Source: Aminipila luticellarii
GTDB taxonomy: Bacteria; Bacillota; Clostridia; Peptostreptococcales; Anaerovoracaceae
Direction of reading: 5' to 3'
Assembly (NCBI RefSeq): GCF_004103735.1
Contig: NZ_CP035281.1
Coordinates: 1,984,001-2,048,000, forward strand
DNA: 64,000 bases
Under the pieces are notes generated by a model. That model was not told the origin of the DNA. It ran no database searches and saw only the letters and a list, made by a program, of their open reading frames with translations. Both the position numbers and the translations under genes were made by a program. This document shows positions 42,503-52,381 of this stretch, one piece after another (the stretch's first letter is position 1; each line of letters starts with the position of its first letter).

Positions 42503-44650
42503 ATGGGACTGACAAAACAATCCACAGGCAGCGGCGCCCTAAATGAAATGATTCAAATTCAACTGGAATCACCGGAGGATATTGTAGTCGCACTTGCAGG
42601 AAATCCGAATACAGGAAAAAGTACTTTATTCAACAGCTTTACCGGACTGAACCAGCATACGGGAAATTGGCCCGGCAAAACGGTAACGAATGCACAGGGA
42701 AAGTACATATACAAAGAGAAAAGATATGTTCTGGTCGATCTTCCCGGAACCTATTCCTTATTATCCAATTCGGTGGAAGAGCAGGTCGCGAGAGATTTTA
42801 TCTGTTTCGGCAGACCCGATGTGACCGTGGTAGTAACAGATGCTACCTGTTTAGAAAGAAATCTGAATTTAGTTCTGCAAATCTTAGAAATCACCAGCAA
42901 GGTGGTCGTCTGCGTAAACCTGCTAGATGAAGCCAAAAAGAAAGCGATCACGATTCATTTGAGCAAGCTGTCCAGTATTTTACGCGTTCCCGTAGTGGGC
43001 ACTTCCGCGCGAAGCGGGAAAGGACTGGAGAAGCTTAAGGAAGCAATTGAAAAGGTTGCACACGAGGAAATTCATACATCCCCTGTAAGGATTCAATACG
43101 ATCCGAAGCTGGAAGAAGTATTGAAGGAATTGGTACCGTGTGTTCAGGAGCTTACAGGAAATCAAATGAACAGCAGATGGGCGTCCCTGCGTCTCATCGA
43201 TGCCGATAACCAGCTTCTCCAGTCTATCCGGGATCATCTCCAGCTGGATCTGTCCAAGACCCTTCTGTTGCAGGATAAATTGAAGACTGCTTCTGATAAA
43301 CTGGAGGACTACCAGATCACAACAAAGGATTTGCAGGAGCGGGTCGTTTCCTCCATTGTAACGGCTGCAGAAGGTATCTGCAAGGAAGTGGTCTGTGTGG
43401 AAAACAAGAATTATAATCAGCGGGACCGCAATATTGACCGTATCTTGACCTCGCGAATATTTGGCATTCCCATTATGATCGGACTTTTGGGGGTCGTTTT
43501 CTGGATTACCATAATCGGCGCCAACTACCCTTCCGCTCTGCTGTCCGAACTTTTCGCCAAGCTCGAAGTACAGCTGTCCGGTTTTCTCCTGTGGATTCAT
43601 GCTCCCCACTGGGTTTATGATATTGTCGTATTAGGAATGTACCGAACCTTATCCTGGGTCATATCTGTTATGCTCCCGCCCATGGCTATTTTCTTTCCGC
43701 TGTTCACACTCATGGAGGATTTGGGATACCTTCCAAGGATTGCGTTTAATTTGGATTACTGCTTTAAGAAGGCTTGTGCCCATGGAAAGCAAGCTCTGAC
43801 CATGTGCATGGGGTTCGGATGCAATGCGGCCGGTATCATTGCCTGCAGAATTATTGACTCCCCAAGAGAGCGGTTAATTGCCATTATCACCAACAATTTT
43901 GTTCCCTGTAACGGCAGATTTCCTATGCTGATCGCGCTTTCCAGCCTATTCATCGCCGGCGGTGCCGGCCGGTTCCGCTCTCTGGCCGCGACCTTGTGCA
44001 TATTGGCTGTGATCGTATTAGGCGTCTTCATTACGCTCTTCATATCCCGATTATTATCAAAAACGATTTTAAAGGGGCTGCCCTCTTCCTTCACTTTAGA
44101 ATTGCCGCCGTACAGAAGACCGCAGATCATCAAAATCATTGTCCGTTCCATTTTTGACCGAACCTTGTTCGTATTGGGCCGCGCCGTTATGGTGGCTGCT
44201 CCGGCCGGAGTGGTCATTTGGATAATGGCAAATATTACAATCGCAGACGGAAGCCTGCTGACCCATTGCGCCTTGTTTTTAGACCCATTTGCAAAGCTGC
44301 TGGGGATGGACGGTTACATCCTGATGGCCTTTATTTTAGGCTTGCCTGCCAATGAAATCGTCATACCGATTTTAATTATGAGTTATATGGCGAAGGGTTC
44401 CATGCTGGAATTGGAAAGCTTGAGCCAGATGAAGGACTTATTTATTGACAACGGATGGACCTGGCTGACAGCAGTCTGTATGATGCTGTTTTCACTGAAT
44501 CACTGGCCTTGTGCTACGACACTATTGACCATACGGAAAGAAACACAGAGCTGGAAGTGGACCGGTATTGCTTTTCTGGTTCCCACACTTACCGGAATCC
44601 TCCTGTGCTTTATCGTGGCACAGGGAGTAACTCTTCTGGGGCTTGCGTAA
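42503..44650 (+). CDS. feoB: FeoB, ferrous iron transporter with GTPase domain
   Basis: The 715-residue protein begins with a G domain: P-loop GNPNTGKS (residues 33-40), LVDLPGTYSL, and a GDI-like helical spacer. The membrane part carries two Gate-type motifs, including CMGFGCNAAGIIACR and VPCNGRFPML, each with the conserved Cys/Gly. About eight to ten helices follow. It imports Fe2+ across the membrane. It is slightly long at the N-terminus by about 20 residues. Strong terminator after the stop. Confidence 0.95.
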   Translation: MGLTKQSTGSGALNEMIQIQLESPEDIVVALAGNPNTGKSTLFNSFTGLNQHTGNWPGKTVTNAQGKYIYKEKRYVLVDLPGTYSLLSNSVEEQVARDFICFGRPDVTVVVTDATCLERNLNLVLQILEITSKVVVCVNLLDEAKKKAITIHLSKLSSILRVPVVGTSARSGKGLEKLKEAIEKVAHEEIHTSPVRIQYDPKLEEVLKELVPCVQELTGNQMNSRWASLRLIDADNQLLQSIRDHLQLDLSKTLLLQDKLKTASDKLEDYQITTKDLQERVVSSIVTAAEGICKEVVCVENKNYNQRDRNIDRILTSRIFGIPIMIGLLGVVFWITIIGANYPSALLSELFAKLEVQLSGFLLWIHAPHWVYDIVVLGMYRTLSWVISVMLPPMAIFFPLFTLMEDLGYLPRIAFNLDYCFKKACAHGKQALTMCMGFGCNAAGIIACRIIDSPRERLIAIITNNFVPCNGRFPMLIALSSLFIAGGAGRFRSLAATLCILAVIVLGVFITLFISRLLSKTILKGLPSSFTLELPPYRRPQIIKIIVRSIFDRTLFVLGRAVMVAAPAGVVIWIMANITIADGSLLTHCALFLDPFAKLLGMDGYILMAFILGLPANEIVIPILIMSYMAKGSMLELESLSQMKDLFIDNGWTWLTAVCMMLFSLNHWPCATTLLTIRKETQSWKWTGIAFLVPTLTGILLCFIVAQGVTLLGLA

Positions 44651-44651
44651 C

Positions 44652-44700
44652 AAAACGAGTACCATACAGGAAGCTATTCCTATATGGTACTCGTTTTTTT
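44652..44700 (+). terminator. Terminator of feoAB
   Basis: AAAACGAGTACCATA pairs with TATGGTACTCGTTTT, followed by a T-run, beginning 2 bp after the feoB stop. The remaining 164 bp to the BlaR1-like gene hold no recognisable gene. Confidence 0.9.
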
Positions 44701-44864
44701 AGCGGCAGCAAGGCAATTTTCATTTTATGTTTTATTTTACTCATTTTGGCATTGCTAATAACTTACTGTCTTTATCCGTTACATAACGTATTATATACTA
44801 TAACTTTGTTCTTGTGGCTTTATTTTTCGGTCTGCTGAGAATAGCAAATATGGTAATGGCTATA

Positions 44865-47800
44865 TTATAGTCTTGAAGAAAAACGGATATCCTTTACCTT
44901 CAGCTTGTTATTCTTGTATTCATAGGTCAAGTTAAAGCTGCCCAAATATCCTACGGGGGAAAGCTGTGCTTCTACGGACACCATTACGGCATTTCCCTGA
45001 ACGGAATAGTCTACGATATTTCCGGTTTCCAGCTTGTTGAACCAGCTTTTTCTTTCCGCCACCTTTGCAGTAATATCTTTTTCAGAAAATACAAGGGGTT
45101 CTCCTTTATCCACCTGAATTTTTACTCCGTTTTGATCTATTTTGGATACCATGCGATTCGAAAGGGCTGTCAGCGGATTTTCAACTGCAATCTCCGATAA
45201 GTCCTCCGGATTCAAAACATGAATCTCCTCTTCCAGGAAACCGGTGCCTTCTCCCTTGCATAAAATAACAAGAAGTTCGCTCTTTCCATCTCCATCAACG
45301 TCCGCATAAGTAAGCTCCGGCAGGAACGTAGGATTACTGTAGGTCTCCCATGAAAAATGCTTTATCTTCCCATTTGCAGAAAGACTCATATCGGAAAACA
45401 TTCCCTCCTGCAGCTTTGCTGCCGACAGCCATGTGCGTCCCTGTTCCAGACAAGCAAGCTGATAAAATTTATCAGGACTTTCCTGTATCTCCATGCTTTT
45501 GGCCACCTCAACAGCCTTGGCATTTCCCCAGGAAGCATCAAAGCACAAGTCATAAGCAAGCTTGCTGTTCTGAGGGATCAAATAAATATGCAGTTCATCC
45601 TCATAGGAATCATCCTTTGCCGCCGCGGGAAGGGTTTTTCGAATTATTACTTTCGTTGCGGGATATTTACAGTCTTTTAATTTTTCTGTGCTCAAAGTCT
45701 GCGCATGATTCCCTTCTAACTGAGAGAAAGGTCTTGACGGATCATAGCCTAAAGTGGACAGGGTTCCAACCTGCTGACCATTCGCTTCATAGATAAAGCG
45801 AACCGAATCGCTGGAGGTAACGTTTACGCCCCATTCGTCCGGAACGGAAAAAGTATATAATCCGGTATCCACAGATTTCCAATTAGATATATCTGCATAT
45901 TCCTCCATATCTACTTCTGTCCGGCAGTCCTTTATAACGCCCCGGCTGTTTTCCTCTGTAAAGGTAAGGCGTTCAACGCCCTTGTAGGTCGCCTGCGTAG
46001 AATCGGTATACCAATAGGTAATGACTGCCTGTTCCCCGTCCAGAGCCACATCATAACGTTCTACCCACGGGCTGGACCAGCGGATTACAAAATTATCCGG
46101 TGAAAACTGTTGACTGCGAAAATCCTCCTGCATTTTACTGTCCATGATCTCATAACGTGCCCTTCCGTCCCTGGTGACCCAGGCATTCCCCCAAATCAAA
46201 GCAAGGTTATACTTCTCGTTAAATTTCCATGTTTTCCCGTAATCAGAAGTTTCATACCGCACGGTTACATCTACAGGATCGCCCTTCCAGTCATTATTGC
46301 GGAAGGTAACAGGAAGAACACCCTTGGCTCCCTTAAAAACAGGTGCCAATGCTGTGGCATAGGAGGTAATATCCCTAAAGGATCCCGGGATTTCCAAAGA
46401 GCATTTTGTCCAAGTCTTTCCCTTGTTTTCGGTACGGTATACTACAGGATTGGTGTCCATATCATATCGGAATGAAACAAAGCCGACATTTTCGTTGACA
46501 AAGCCTGCTCCGGTTACAACACGCTCATAAACGCCGTTTGTATTTCCGATTTCTGTCCACGTCTTTCCGCTGTCTGATGTCTGAAAAATCCGGTTTTGCT
46601 GCCGACCCATGGCAACGTCTCCCGCTAACAGCATCCAGCCGTCCTTTTGGGTAGAAAAACCGATATATTTATACGGGTAATCGTACGCTTTTATGCCCGG
46701 CAGATCATATTTTTCCCAATTTTGTCCCTTGTCCCTGCTGATCAATACGGACACAGGGGATTTCTCACCCGCCCCGCCGCTATACGCCACTGCGGTCACT
46801 TCATCTGATATGTACACCGCCTTATCCTCCAAATAAGCAGACGGATTATCTGTATCCGGCTCCAGAGGCACTATGGCAGAATCTCCATCTCCATAAGAAA
46901 GGATCCATTTACCCTGCTGCAGATCATTTGAAGTTCCGGCATCCAACAGAGCAATATTGTCAATTTCCTTTCCTTCCTTGCCGCTGTCAACACCGTAAGC
47001 CACGGATGCTCCGGAAATACCTGTGAGGAGAACAACTGCACATAAGGCGAGTACTCCTTTTCGTTTTTTATTCCTATCAAAAATGTTTGTAAGCCTTTCC
47101 TTCATTGTCCTCTTACCCCCGTAAAAATCAGTAGAAAATGCAGTCTTGCAATGATTCTCCCGGTGAATAGCTGATAAGATGGCTTCACTGTACTGTTTTC
47201 TGAAAGTGCTGTCCGAACCCTTGATCAGTTCCGAATCACAGACCATTTCAATATCCCTATTGGATACCCCTCTCATGAGATAGACCAGCGGATTGAACCA
47301 GTGCATTGCGTTGGCACATACCAGCAGCAGCTTATACCAGATATCTTTTCGTTTGTAATGAATCAGCTCATGCTTGAGAATAAGCTTTAATTCTTCATCT
47401 CCATATGGTACATCTGGTAAGAGAAGAACCGGTCTGAAAAATCCGGTTATCATAGGGCTCTGCCCTTTCTTATAAATCAGTAATGGAATATTTCGTTCCC
47501 TATTCATTTCTTTCTTTACTTCACGCCAAAGTTCTGCCGTGTGTTCCTCTTCAACTGTTTTTGAAAATCGTACAATGGATTTTTTTAATATAAAATATCC
47601 GGTTAAATGGTAGAGCAGAAAAAAGCTCATACCCAGAACCCATACCGTGCAGGCCTTTTCACCTAGACTCATTTTATTTGGTATTGGAGAGGATACGGAA
47701 GGGGATATTGCAGTATTTTCTTCCCCCTTCCCCACATCAGTCGGATCGTTCTTGGGCGGGGAATCCATGTTGTTTTGTACCGGCAGTTTAAATTCTACCT

Positions 47801-48011
47801 GCTGGGGTATCTGCATGATCGGTACAGGTGTCTGAGGTAATGACGGACTGAATGGAATCAGCAGCCGGACGGCCAAAATAAGCCATACGAAATATCGCCA
47901 TTTAGCATTGTAGTGTCTGTGAATCAGAGGCTGCAAAAGCAGCAAAAGCACGATAACCGCAGATGTGGTAACGGATACCCTGATCGTATTCCAAAATAGA
48001 TTCTCTATCAT
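44865..48011 (-). CDS. BlaR1/MecR1-like M56 metalloprotease with large Asp-box extracellular region
   Basis: From the Met at 48011 (GGGGGAC 7 bp upstream) the protein has 1048 residues. The first ~345 are BlaR1-like: three to four membrane helices and the zinc site HELIHYK (His214, Glu215, His218), the M56 peptidase signature, followed by RGVSNRDIEMVCDSEL with the third ligand. Another membrane helix near residue 335 leads to about 700 outer residues with repeated Asp-boxes (SRDKGQNWEK, TSDSGKTWTEIG, TENKGKTWTKC, TSDYGKTWKFNE), typical of sialidase-like beta-propellers. In BlaR1 that outside part is a penicillin-binding sensor; here it is replaced. With the BlaI-type repressor overlapping upstream it probably senses an envelope or carbohydrate signal and cleaves the repressor. 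Confidence 0.85.
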   Translation of the reverse strand: MIENLFWNTIRVSVTTSAVIVLLLLLQPLIHRHYNAKWRYFVWLILAVRLLIPFSPSLPQTPVPIMQIPQQVEFKLPVQNNMDSPPKNDPTDVGKGEENTAISPSVSSPIPNKMSLGEKACTVWVLGMSFFLLYHLTGYFILKKSIVRFSKTVEEEHTAELWREVKKEMNRERNIPLLIYKKGQSPMITGFFRPVLLLPDVPYGDEELKLILKHELIHYKRKDIWYKLLLVCANAMHWFNPLVYLMRGVSNRDIEMVCDSELIKGSDSTFRKQYSEAILSAIHRENHCKTAFSTDFYGGKRTMKERLTNIFDRNKKRKGVLALCAVVLLTGISGASVAYGVDSGKEGKEIDNIALLDAGTSNDLQQGKWILSYGDGDSAIVPLEPDTDNPSAYLEDKAVYISDEVTAVAYSGGAGEKSPVSVLISRDKGQNWEKYDLPGIKAYDYPYKYIGFSTQKDGWMLLAGDVAMGRQQNRIFQTSDSGKTWTEIGNTNGVYERVVTGAGFVNENVGFVSFRYDMDTNPVVYRTENKGKTWTKCSLEIPGSFRDITSYATALAPVFKGAKGVLPVTFRNNDWKGDPVDVTVRYETSDYGKTWKFNEKYNLALIWGNAWVTRDGRARYEIMDSKMQEDFRSQQFSPDNFVIRWSSPWVERYDVALDGEQAVITYWYTDSTQATYKGVERLTFTEENSRGVIKDCRTEVDMEEYADISNWKSVDTGLYTFSVPDEWGVNVTSSDSVRFIYEANGQQVGTLSTLGYDPSRPFSQLEGNHAQTLSTEKLKDCKYPATKVIIRKTLPAAAKDDSYEDELHIYLIPQNSKLAYDLCFDASWGNAKAVEVAKSMEIQESPDKFYQLACLEQGRTWLSAAKLQEGMFSDMSLSANGKIKHFSWETYSNPTFLPELTYADVDGDGKSELLVILCKGEGTGFLEEEIHVLNPEDLSEIAVENPLTALSNRMVSKIDQNGVKIQVDKGEPLVFSEKDITAKVAERKSWFNKLETGNIVDYSVQGNAVMVSVEAQLSPVGYLGSFNLTYEYKNNKLKVKDIRFSSRL

Positions 48012-48015
48012 AAGG

Positions 48016-48402
48016 TCAGTCCCCCTTTGTTGTTTTATCAATAAATTGCTGTAATTCCGTAAGATCTTCATCGTTTATGGCATTGACTTTATAAAGAGAT
48101 GCGACAAAACTTGTAAGGGAGTTGCCGTACAATTTTTCTAAAAAAGTTTTTCCCTCATTTTCAAGATATTCCTGTTCACTGATTACAGCAGCATACACAT
48201 TGTTTTTACCCTCCCGTTTACTCGTAATAAATCCTTTTTCTGCAAGCCGAGCCAGAAAAGTCAGAATGGACGTAATCTTCCATTGCTTTTTATCCTTAAG
48301 TTTTTCGCTGACATAGGCGGAAGTAACGGGTTCCTTCGCTTCCCATATAATCATCATGATCTCCAGCTCCGAATCAGGCAGACGCCTTCTTGTATTACTC
48401 AT
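48016..48402 (-). CDS. BlaI/MecI-family repressor
   Basis: The 128-residue winged-helix protein LPDSELEIMMIIWEAKEPVTSAYV, with WKITSILTFLARLAEKGF and a C-terminal dimer helix bundle, is the standard BlaI layout. It is followed 4 bp later by the BlaR1-like gene. It presumably represses the two-gene operon through the doubled operator upstream, and is removed by proteolysis when the sensor fires. Confidence 0.92.
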   Translation of the reverse strand: MSNTRRRLPDSELEIMMIIWEAKEPVTSAYVSEKLKDKKQWKITSILTFLARLAEKGFITSKREGKNNVYAAVISEQEYLENEGKTFLEKLYGNSLTSFVASLYKVNAINDEDLTELQQFIDKTTKGD

Positions 48403-48413
48403 ATTCTCACTTC

Positions 48414-48473
48414 TTTCTACATTTGAAGAATAACTATTAATTTCATTCTACATTTGAAGAATGAAATTGTCAA
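48414..48473 (-). promoter_or_regulatory. Promoter with two BlaI-type operators
   Basis: On the minus strand TTGACA and TAGAAT are spaced by 17 bp (48468-48473 and 48445-48450). The 16-base dyad-like unit TTCTACATTTGAAGAA occurs twice, 31 bp apart (48415 and 48446); one copy covers the -10 box. This fits autorepression. Confidence 0.7.
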
Positions 48474-48595
48474 TAAATTAAATATATTTGCAAAAATTTT
48501 TAATATGCAGAATACAATGTATTCCATATAAATAAGATGCATATATTTGAAGTATATTATTTTTGCCCAAACAGTCAAAAGGGAGGTGCATTCTT

Positions 48596-50287
48596 ATCCC
48601 GGATGATATTTTATTTTCATCAGATATTGTTGACTTCACCATAAGAAAAGATGCTTATTACGCACCCTTGATACTATCGAATCCCAAACTAATCGCCAGT
48701 CACACCGTTGCAGGTCTTTATGTCATCTGCTATGTATACGTAAATGATTTCCCCGATATGGTTTATTATATGGGTTCTGATTTTATAAATAGTATTTCAA
48801 ATGTTTTTGGGCTTACACAGCAGCCCGCTTTGGAGGATTCCGGCATTATACAGGTTCAAGAGCAGCCGTATCTGAATCTGAGGGGCAACAATGTACTGAT
48901 TGGTTTTGTGGACACCGGTATTGACTATACGCAGTCTGTATTTAAATATGAGGATGGAACCAGTAAAATTAAATTTATTTATGATCAGAGTATTCCGGGC
49001 ACACCGCCTGTCGGATTCCCTCTGGGAACCGAATATACCAACGAACAGATCAATGCGGCACTGTCAGCAGATAATCCGCAGGAAGTGGTGCCGCATGTGG
49101 ACACAGCAGGGCACGGCACATTTTTAGCTTCCGTAGCTGCCGGACGTCCTGTTGAGGACTATATCGGGGCTGCCCCTGACTCTGAAATTATCATGGTAAA
49201 ATTGAAAAAATCCTATCCCTTTTATCTGGATCATTACTACGTTCCGCCGGAGCAGGAAAATGCCTTTTCCTCTACCTCTGTCATGCTCGGTGTGGAGTAC
49301 ATCTTGCAAAAAGCGGAGGAATTGAATCGCCCTGTAGTTTTATGCATTGGCATCGGCTCCAATTACGACAGTCATGACGGAGAATCTCTTTTAGAGGATT
49401 ATTTATTCAATACTTGCAGTATACCGGGCGTCTGTACTTGTATCTCAGTTGGAAATGAGAGCCAGGCAAGGCACCACTTTTTTCAGCAGATCACGCCAAA
49501 TGAGGCACCTGTCAATATTGACATAAGAGTGGGGGAAAATGCAGGAGATATTTTTGTTATTATTATGAATAAATATAGTGACAGAATTTCTGTTTCCGTC
49601 CGCTCGCCTACTGGGGAACTGATAAGCCGTGTTCCCGCCAAAGCGGGGCGGACTTCTACGACTCAGCTGATCCTAGAACGCTCCGAGGTCAGCGTGTCCT
49701 ACTATTTTCCGGTGGGAGGCAGCGGAAATCAAGCTACTATAGTAAGAATACGAAACGCCACTCCCGGCGTGTGGACCATTATCGTCTATGGGGACATTAT
49801 TATAGACGGTCAAATTAACGCATGGCTGCCGCTGACCGGTTTTGTTTCCCCTACTGTGGAATTTTTATCCTATACCCCTTATACCACCATCACGTCGCCT
49901 GCCATCAATCTGGGTCCTATACGCTGCGGAGCTTATAACAGCTTCAATAACAGCCTTTATCCGAATTCTTCCTGGGGGCCAACCAGACATTCGCAGGATG
50001 TACCGGATTTTGTGGCACCGGGATATCAGGTGGGCGGATTCTTTCCTACGGGATATGGCACGATGAACGGTACCAGCGTATCTGCTGCCATTACGGCGGG
50101 AGCCTGTGCCTTGATGCTTCAATGGGGGATTGTAGACGGTAATGATTCAGGGTTTAACACCACTGCAATCCGAGCTTACCTGATTCGAGGCTGCCGGCGC
50201 AGTGATACCATACAATATCCGAATGTGCAATGGGGTTTTGGCACACTGGACTTGATGCAATCCTTTGTCTACATGCGTCAAGTCTGA
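48596..50287 (+). CDS. Csp-like subtilisin-family (S8) protease, first copy
   Basis: About 563 residues with an intact subtilisin triad: Asp in IGFVDTGIDYT, His in DTAGHGTFLASVAAG and Ser in MNGTSVSAAITAGACAL. It has no signal peptide; a jelly-roll-like insert around residues 330-450 matches clostridial CspB-type germination proteases. It aligns closely with the second copy (about 70% by eye). The start is uncertain: GGGAGGTG is followed 7 bp later by ATC, aligning with the TTG start of the second copy, and no ATG, GTG or TTG is in range. Csp proteases activate the spore cortex hydrolase SleC, but no SleC is visible here, so a spore role is inference. Confidence 0.85.
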   Translation: MPDDILFSSDIVDFTIRKDAYYAPLILSNPKLIASHTVAGLYVICYVYVNDFPDMVYYMGSDFINSISNVFGLTQQPALEDSGIIQVQEQPYLNLRGNNVLIGFVDTGIDYTQSVFKYEDGTSKIKFIYDQSIPGTPPVGFPLGTEYTNEQINAALSADNPQEVVPHVDTAGHGTFLASVAAGRPVEDYIGAAPDSEIIMVKLKKSYPFYLDHYYVPPEQENAFSSTSVMLGVEYILQKAEELNRPVVLCIGIGSNYDSHDGESLLEDYLFNTCSIPGVCTCISVGNESQARHHFFQQITPNEAPVNIDIRVGENAGDIFVIIMNKYSDRISVSVRSPTGELISRVPAKAGRTSTTQLILERSEVSVSYYFPVGGSGNQATIVRIRNATPGVWTIIVYGDIIIDGQINAWLPLTGFVSPTVEFLSYTPYTTITSPAINLGPIRCGAYNSFNNSLYPNSSWGPTRHSQDVPDFVAPGYQVGGFFPTGYGTMNGTSVSAAITAGACALMLQWGIVDGNDSGFNTTAIRAYLIRGCRRSDTIQYPNVQWGFGTLDLMQSFVYMRQV

Positions 50288-50336
50288 ATCATGCTAAGCA
50301 TCAGCCGACAGGCTGAAAGCAGGAGGTGTATTTTAT

Positions 50337-52025
50337 TTGAATGAGGATATCCTATTTTCTCCGGATGTCGTGGATTTTATGATCCGAAAAAGTGCTTCCT
50401 ATGCGCCGCAGATACTGGCGCATCCCGGACTGATCGCAGCACACTCCATTGGCATGTATTTTATCTGTTATGCAAAAACGGAAGATTATCTGGAGATGAT
50501 GGAGTATGTGGGGAGCGATTACATCAATACCGTTCCCACCATTCTGGGTCTTCTGGACCGCGCAAGTCTGGAAGCTGCCGGCATCATTCAGGTCCAGCAG
50601 CAGCCATACTTAAACCTGAACGGGTCAAATGTCTTAATCGGATTTGTGGATACCGGTATCGACTATACACAGCCTGCTTTTCGATATGAGGACGGGCGGA
50701 GCAAGATCCGGTTTATATATGACCAAAGTATTCCGGGAAATCCTCCGGAAGGCTTTCCCCTAGGAACTGAATATACCAATGAAAATATTCAGACGGCTTT
50801 ATCTTCCGATACTCCATACGAGGTAGTTCCCCATATGGATACCGCAGGTCACGGTACCTTTCTGGCTTCTATTGCTGCGGGACGGCCCGCTGACAATTTC
50901 ACAGGTGCCGCTCCTGATTCAGAAATCATTATGGTGAAGCTAAAAAAATCGTACCCTTTTTATCTGGACCGATTTTGTGTACCGGAGGAACAGGAAAATG
51001 CCTTTTCGGCTACTGCTGTTATGCTGGGCGTTGAATACATTTTGCAGAAAGCGGAAAAACTGAACCGGCCGGTGGTCATCTGTATCGGTCTCGGCTCCAA
51101 TTATGACAGCCACGACGGCTATGGTATTTTTGCGGAATACTTATATAATATTTCCAACAACCCGGGGGTTTGCTTATGTATTGCTGTCGGCAATGAAAGC
51201 CAAGCAAGGCATCACTTTTCTCAGCAATTTTCCTCGGACGGAGCTCCTCAAAACATTGATATCATGGTAGGAGAAAATGCAGGAGATATATTTGTTCTCA
51301 TAGGGAACACAATCAGCGACCGGATTTCCGTATCGGTCCGCTCCCCAACAGGCGAACTGGTAAATCGAGTCACTCCCATATCCGGATATACCTTTAATTC
51401 TCAGCTCGTGCTGGAACGCTCGCAGGTCACCGTATCCTATTACTACCCACTGGAGGGAAGCGGAGATCAAATCACGATCATCCGAATTCTGGATGCCACT
51501 CCGGGTATATGGACAATCACGGCGTATGGGGACATCGTACTGAACGGCAGTCTCAATGCCTGGTTACCTTTAACAGGCTTTGTTTCTCCCACCGTGGAAT
51601 TTTTATCCTCTACTCCTTATAACACCATTACCTCTCCGGCCAATGCTCCCGGTGGTGTACACTGCGGCGCCTACAACAGTTTTCGAAACAGCCTGTATCC
51701 GAATTCTTCTTGGGGCTCTACTATATTGCCGCTGGATTTGCCGGATTTTGTGGCTCCGGGATATCAGGTAGGCGGCTTCTATCCAACCGGTTATGGCACC
51801 ATGGATGGCACCAGTGTGGCAGCGGCCATCACGGCGGGAGCCTGCGCCCTCATGCTTCAATGGGGAATTGTGGAAAGCAATGATTTAGGGTTCAGTACTC
51901 CCCTGATCCGGGCTTATCTGATTCGGGGGTGCCAGCGTACCGACGTCATGGATTATCCCAATCCCCAATGGGGCTTTGGAACGCTGAACCTGTTGCAGAC
52001 CTTCTTCTATATGCGGGAACTGTAA
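50337..52025 (+). CDS. Csp-like subtilisin-family (S8) protease, second copy
   Basis: 562 residues starting at TTG 50337, with AGGAGGTG 8 bp before. The triad is intact: GFVDTGIDYTQPAF, DTAGHGTFLASIAAG and MDGTSVAAAITAGACAL. It is a tandem duplicate of the preceding gene 49 bp away, diverged evenly along its length. Its 3' end overlaps the convergent crcB gene by 19 bp. Likely role as for its twin: processing of a spore or wall protein. Confidence 0.87.
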   Translation: MNEDILFSPDVVDFMIRKSASYAPQILAHPGLIAAHSIGMYFICYAKTEDYLEMMEYVGSDYINTVPTILGLLDRASLEAAGIIQVQQQPYLNLNGSNVLIGFVDTGIDYTQPAFRYEDGRSKIRFIYDQSIPGNPPEGFPLGTEYTNENIQTALSSDTPYEVVPHMDTAGHGTFLASIAAGRPADNFTGAAPDSEIIMVKLKKSYPFYLDRFCVPEEQENAFSATAVMLGVEYILQKAEKLNRPVVICIGLGSNYDSHDGYGIFAEYLYNISNNPGVCLCIAVGNESQARHHFSQQFSSDGAPQNIDIMVGENAGDIFVLIGNTISDRISVSVRSPTGELVNRVTPISGYTFNSQLVLERSQVTVSYYYPLEGSGDQITIIRILDATPGIWTITAYGDIVLNGSLNAWLPLTGFVSPTVEFLSSTPYNTITSPANAPGGVHCGAYNSFRNSLYPNSSWGSTILPLDLPDFVAPGYQVGGFYPTGYGTMDGTSVAAAITAGACALMLQWGIVESNDLGFSTPLIRAYLIRGCQRTDVMDYPNPQWGFGTLNLLQTFFYMREL

Positions 52026-52381
52026 AAAGCATGTCCCGCATAAGCTCCCAAGAAAACTGCAAAAACAGATATTACACAGGAGCACAGTACATATACTGAG
52101 AGTTTCCCATATTCCTTCTGCTGAAATAACGTAACGTTTTCCATCTCAAAGGTGGAAAATGTAGTAAAACCTCCAAGGAATCCGGTTCCAAGCAGCAGCT
52201 GATCTAAATTGCCCGGATGAGAGGCCAATAAGCCGCCCATTAAAAAGCAGCCCGCCACATTAATAAACAGGGTGGATATGGGAAATTCTGTAGAAAAAGC
52301 CTTTTTAATAAAAGAAGATACTGCAAATCTGCATACCGCTCCGAAGGAGCCGCCTATCATGACTATCAGGGATTCAAGCAT
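52007..52381 (-). CDS. crcB: CrcB/FluC fluoride channel subunit B
   Basis: A 124-residue four-helix protein with INVAGCFLMGGLL and LGGFTTFSTFEMEN, the Fluc pore motifs (Asn and the Phe/Thr track). It starts inside the end of the previous crcB gene (8-base overlap) and ends in TAG. Two different Fluc subunits together form a heterodimeric channel exporting F-. A fluoride riboswitch precedes the operon. Confidence 0.95.
   Translation of the reverse strand: MLESLIVMIGGSFGAVCRFAVSSFIKKAFSTEFPISTLFINVAGCFLMGGLLASHPGNLDQLLLGTGFLGGFTTFSTFEMENVTLFQQKEYGKLSVYVLCSCVISVFAVFLGAYAGHAFYSSRI

Noticed and set aside
44455-44838. A 127-codon frame overlapping the feoB end
   Set aside because: It overlaps feoB in another frame and runs through its terminator; no coding signature.
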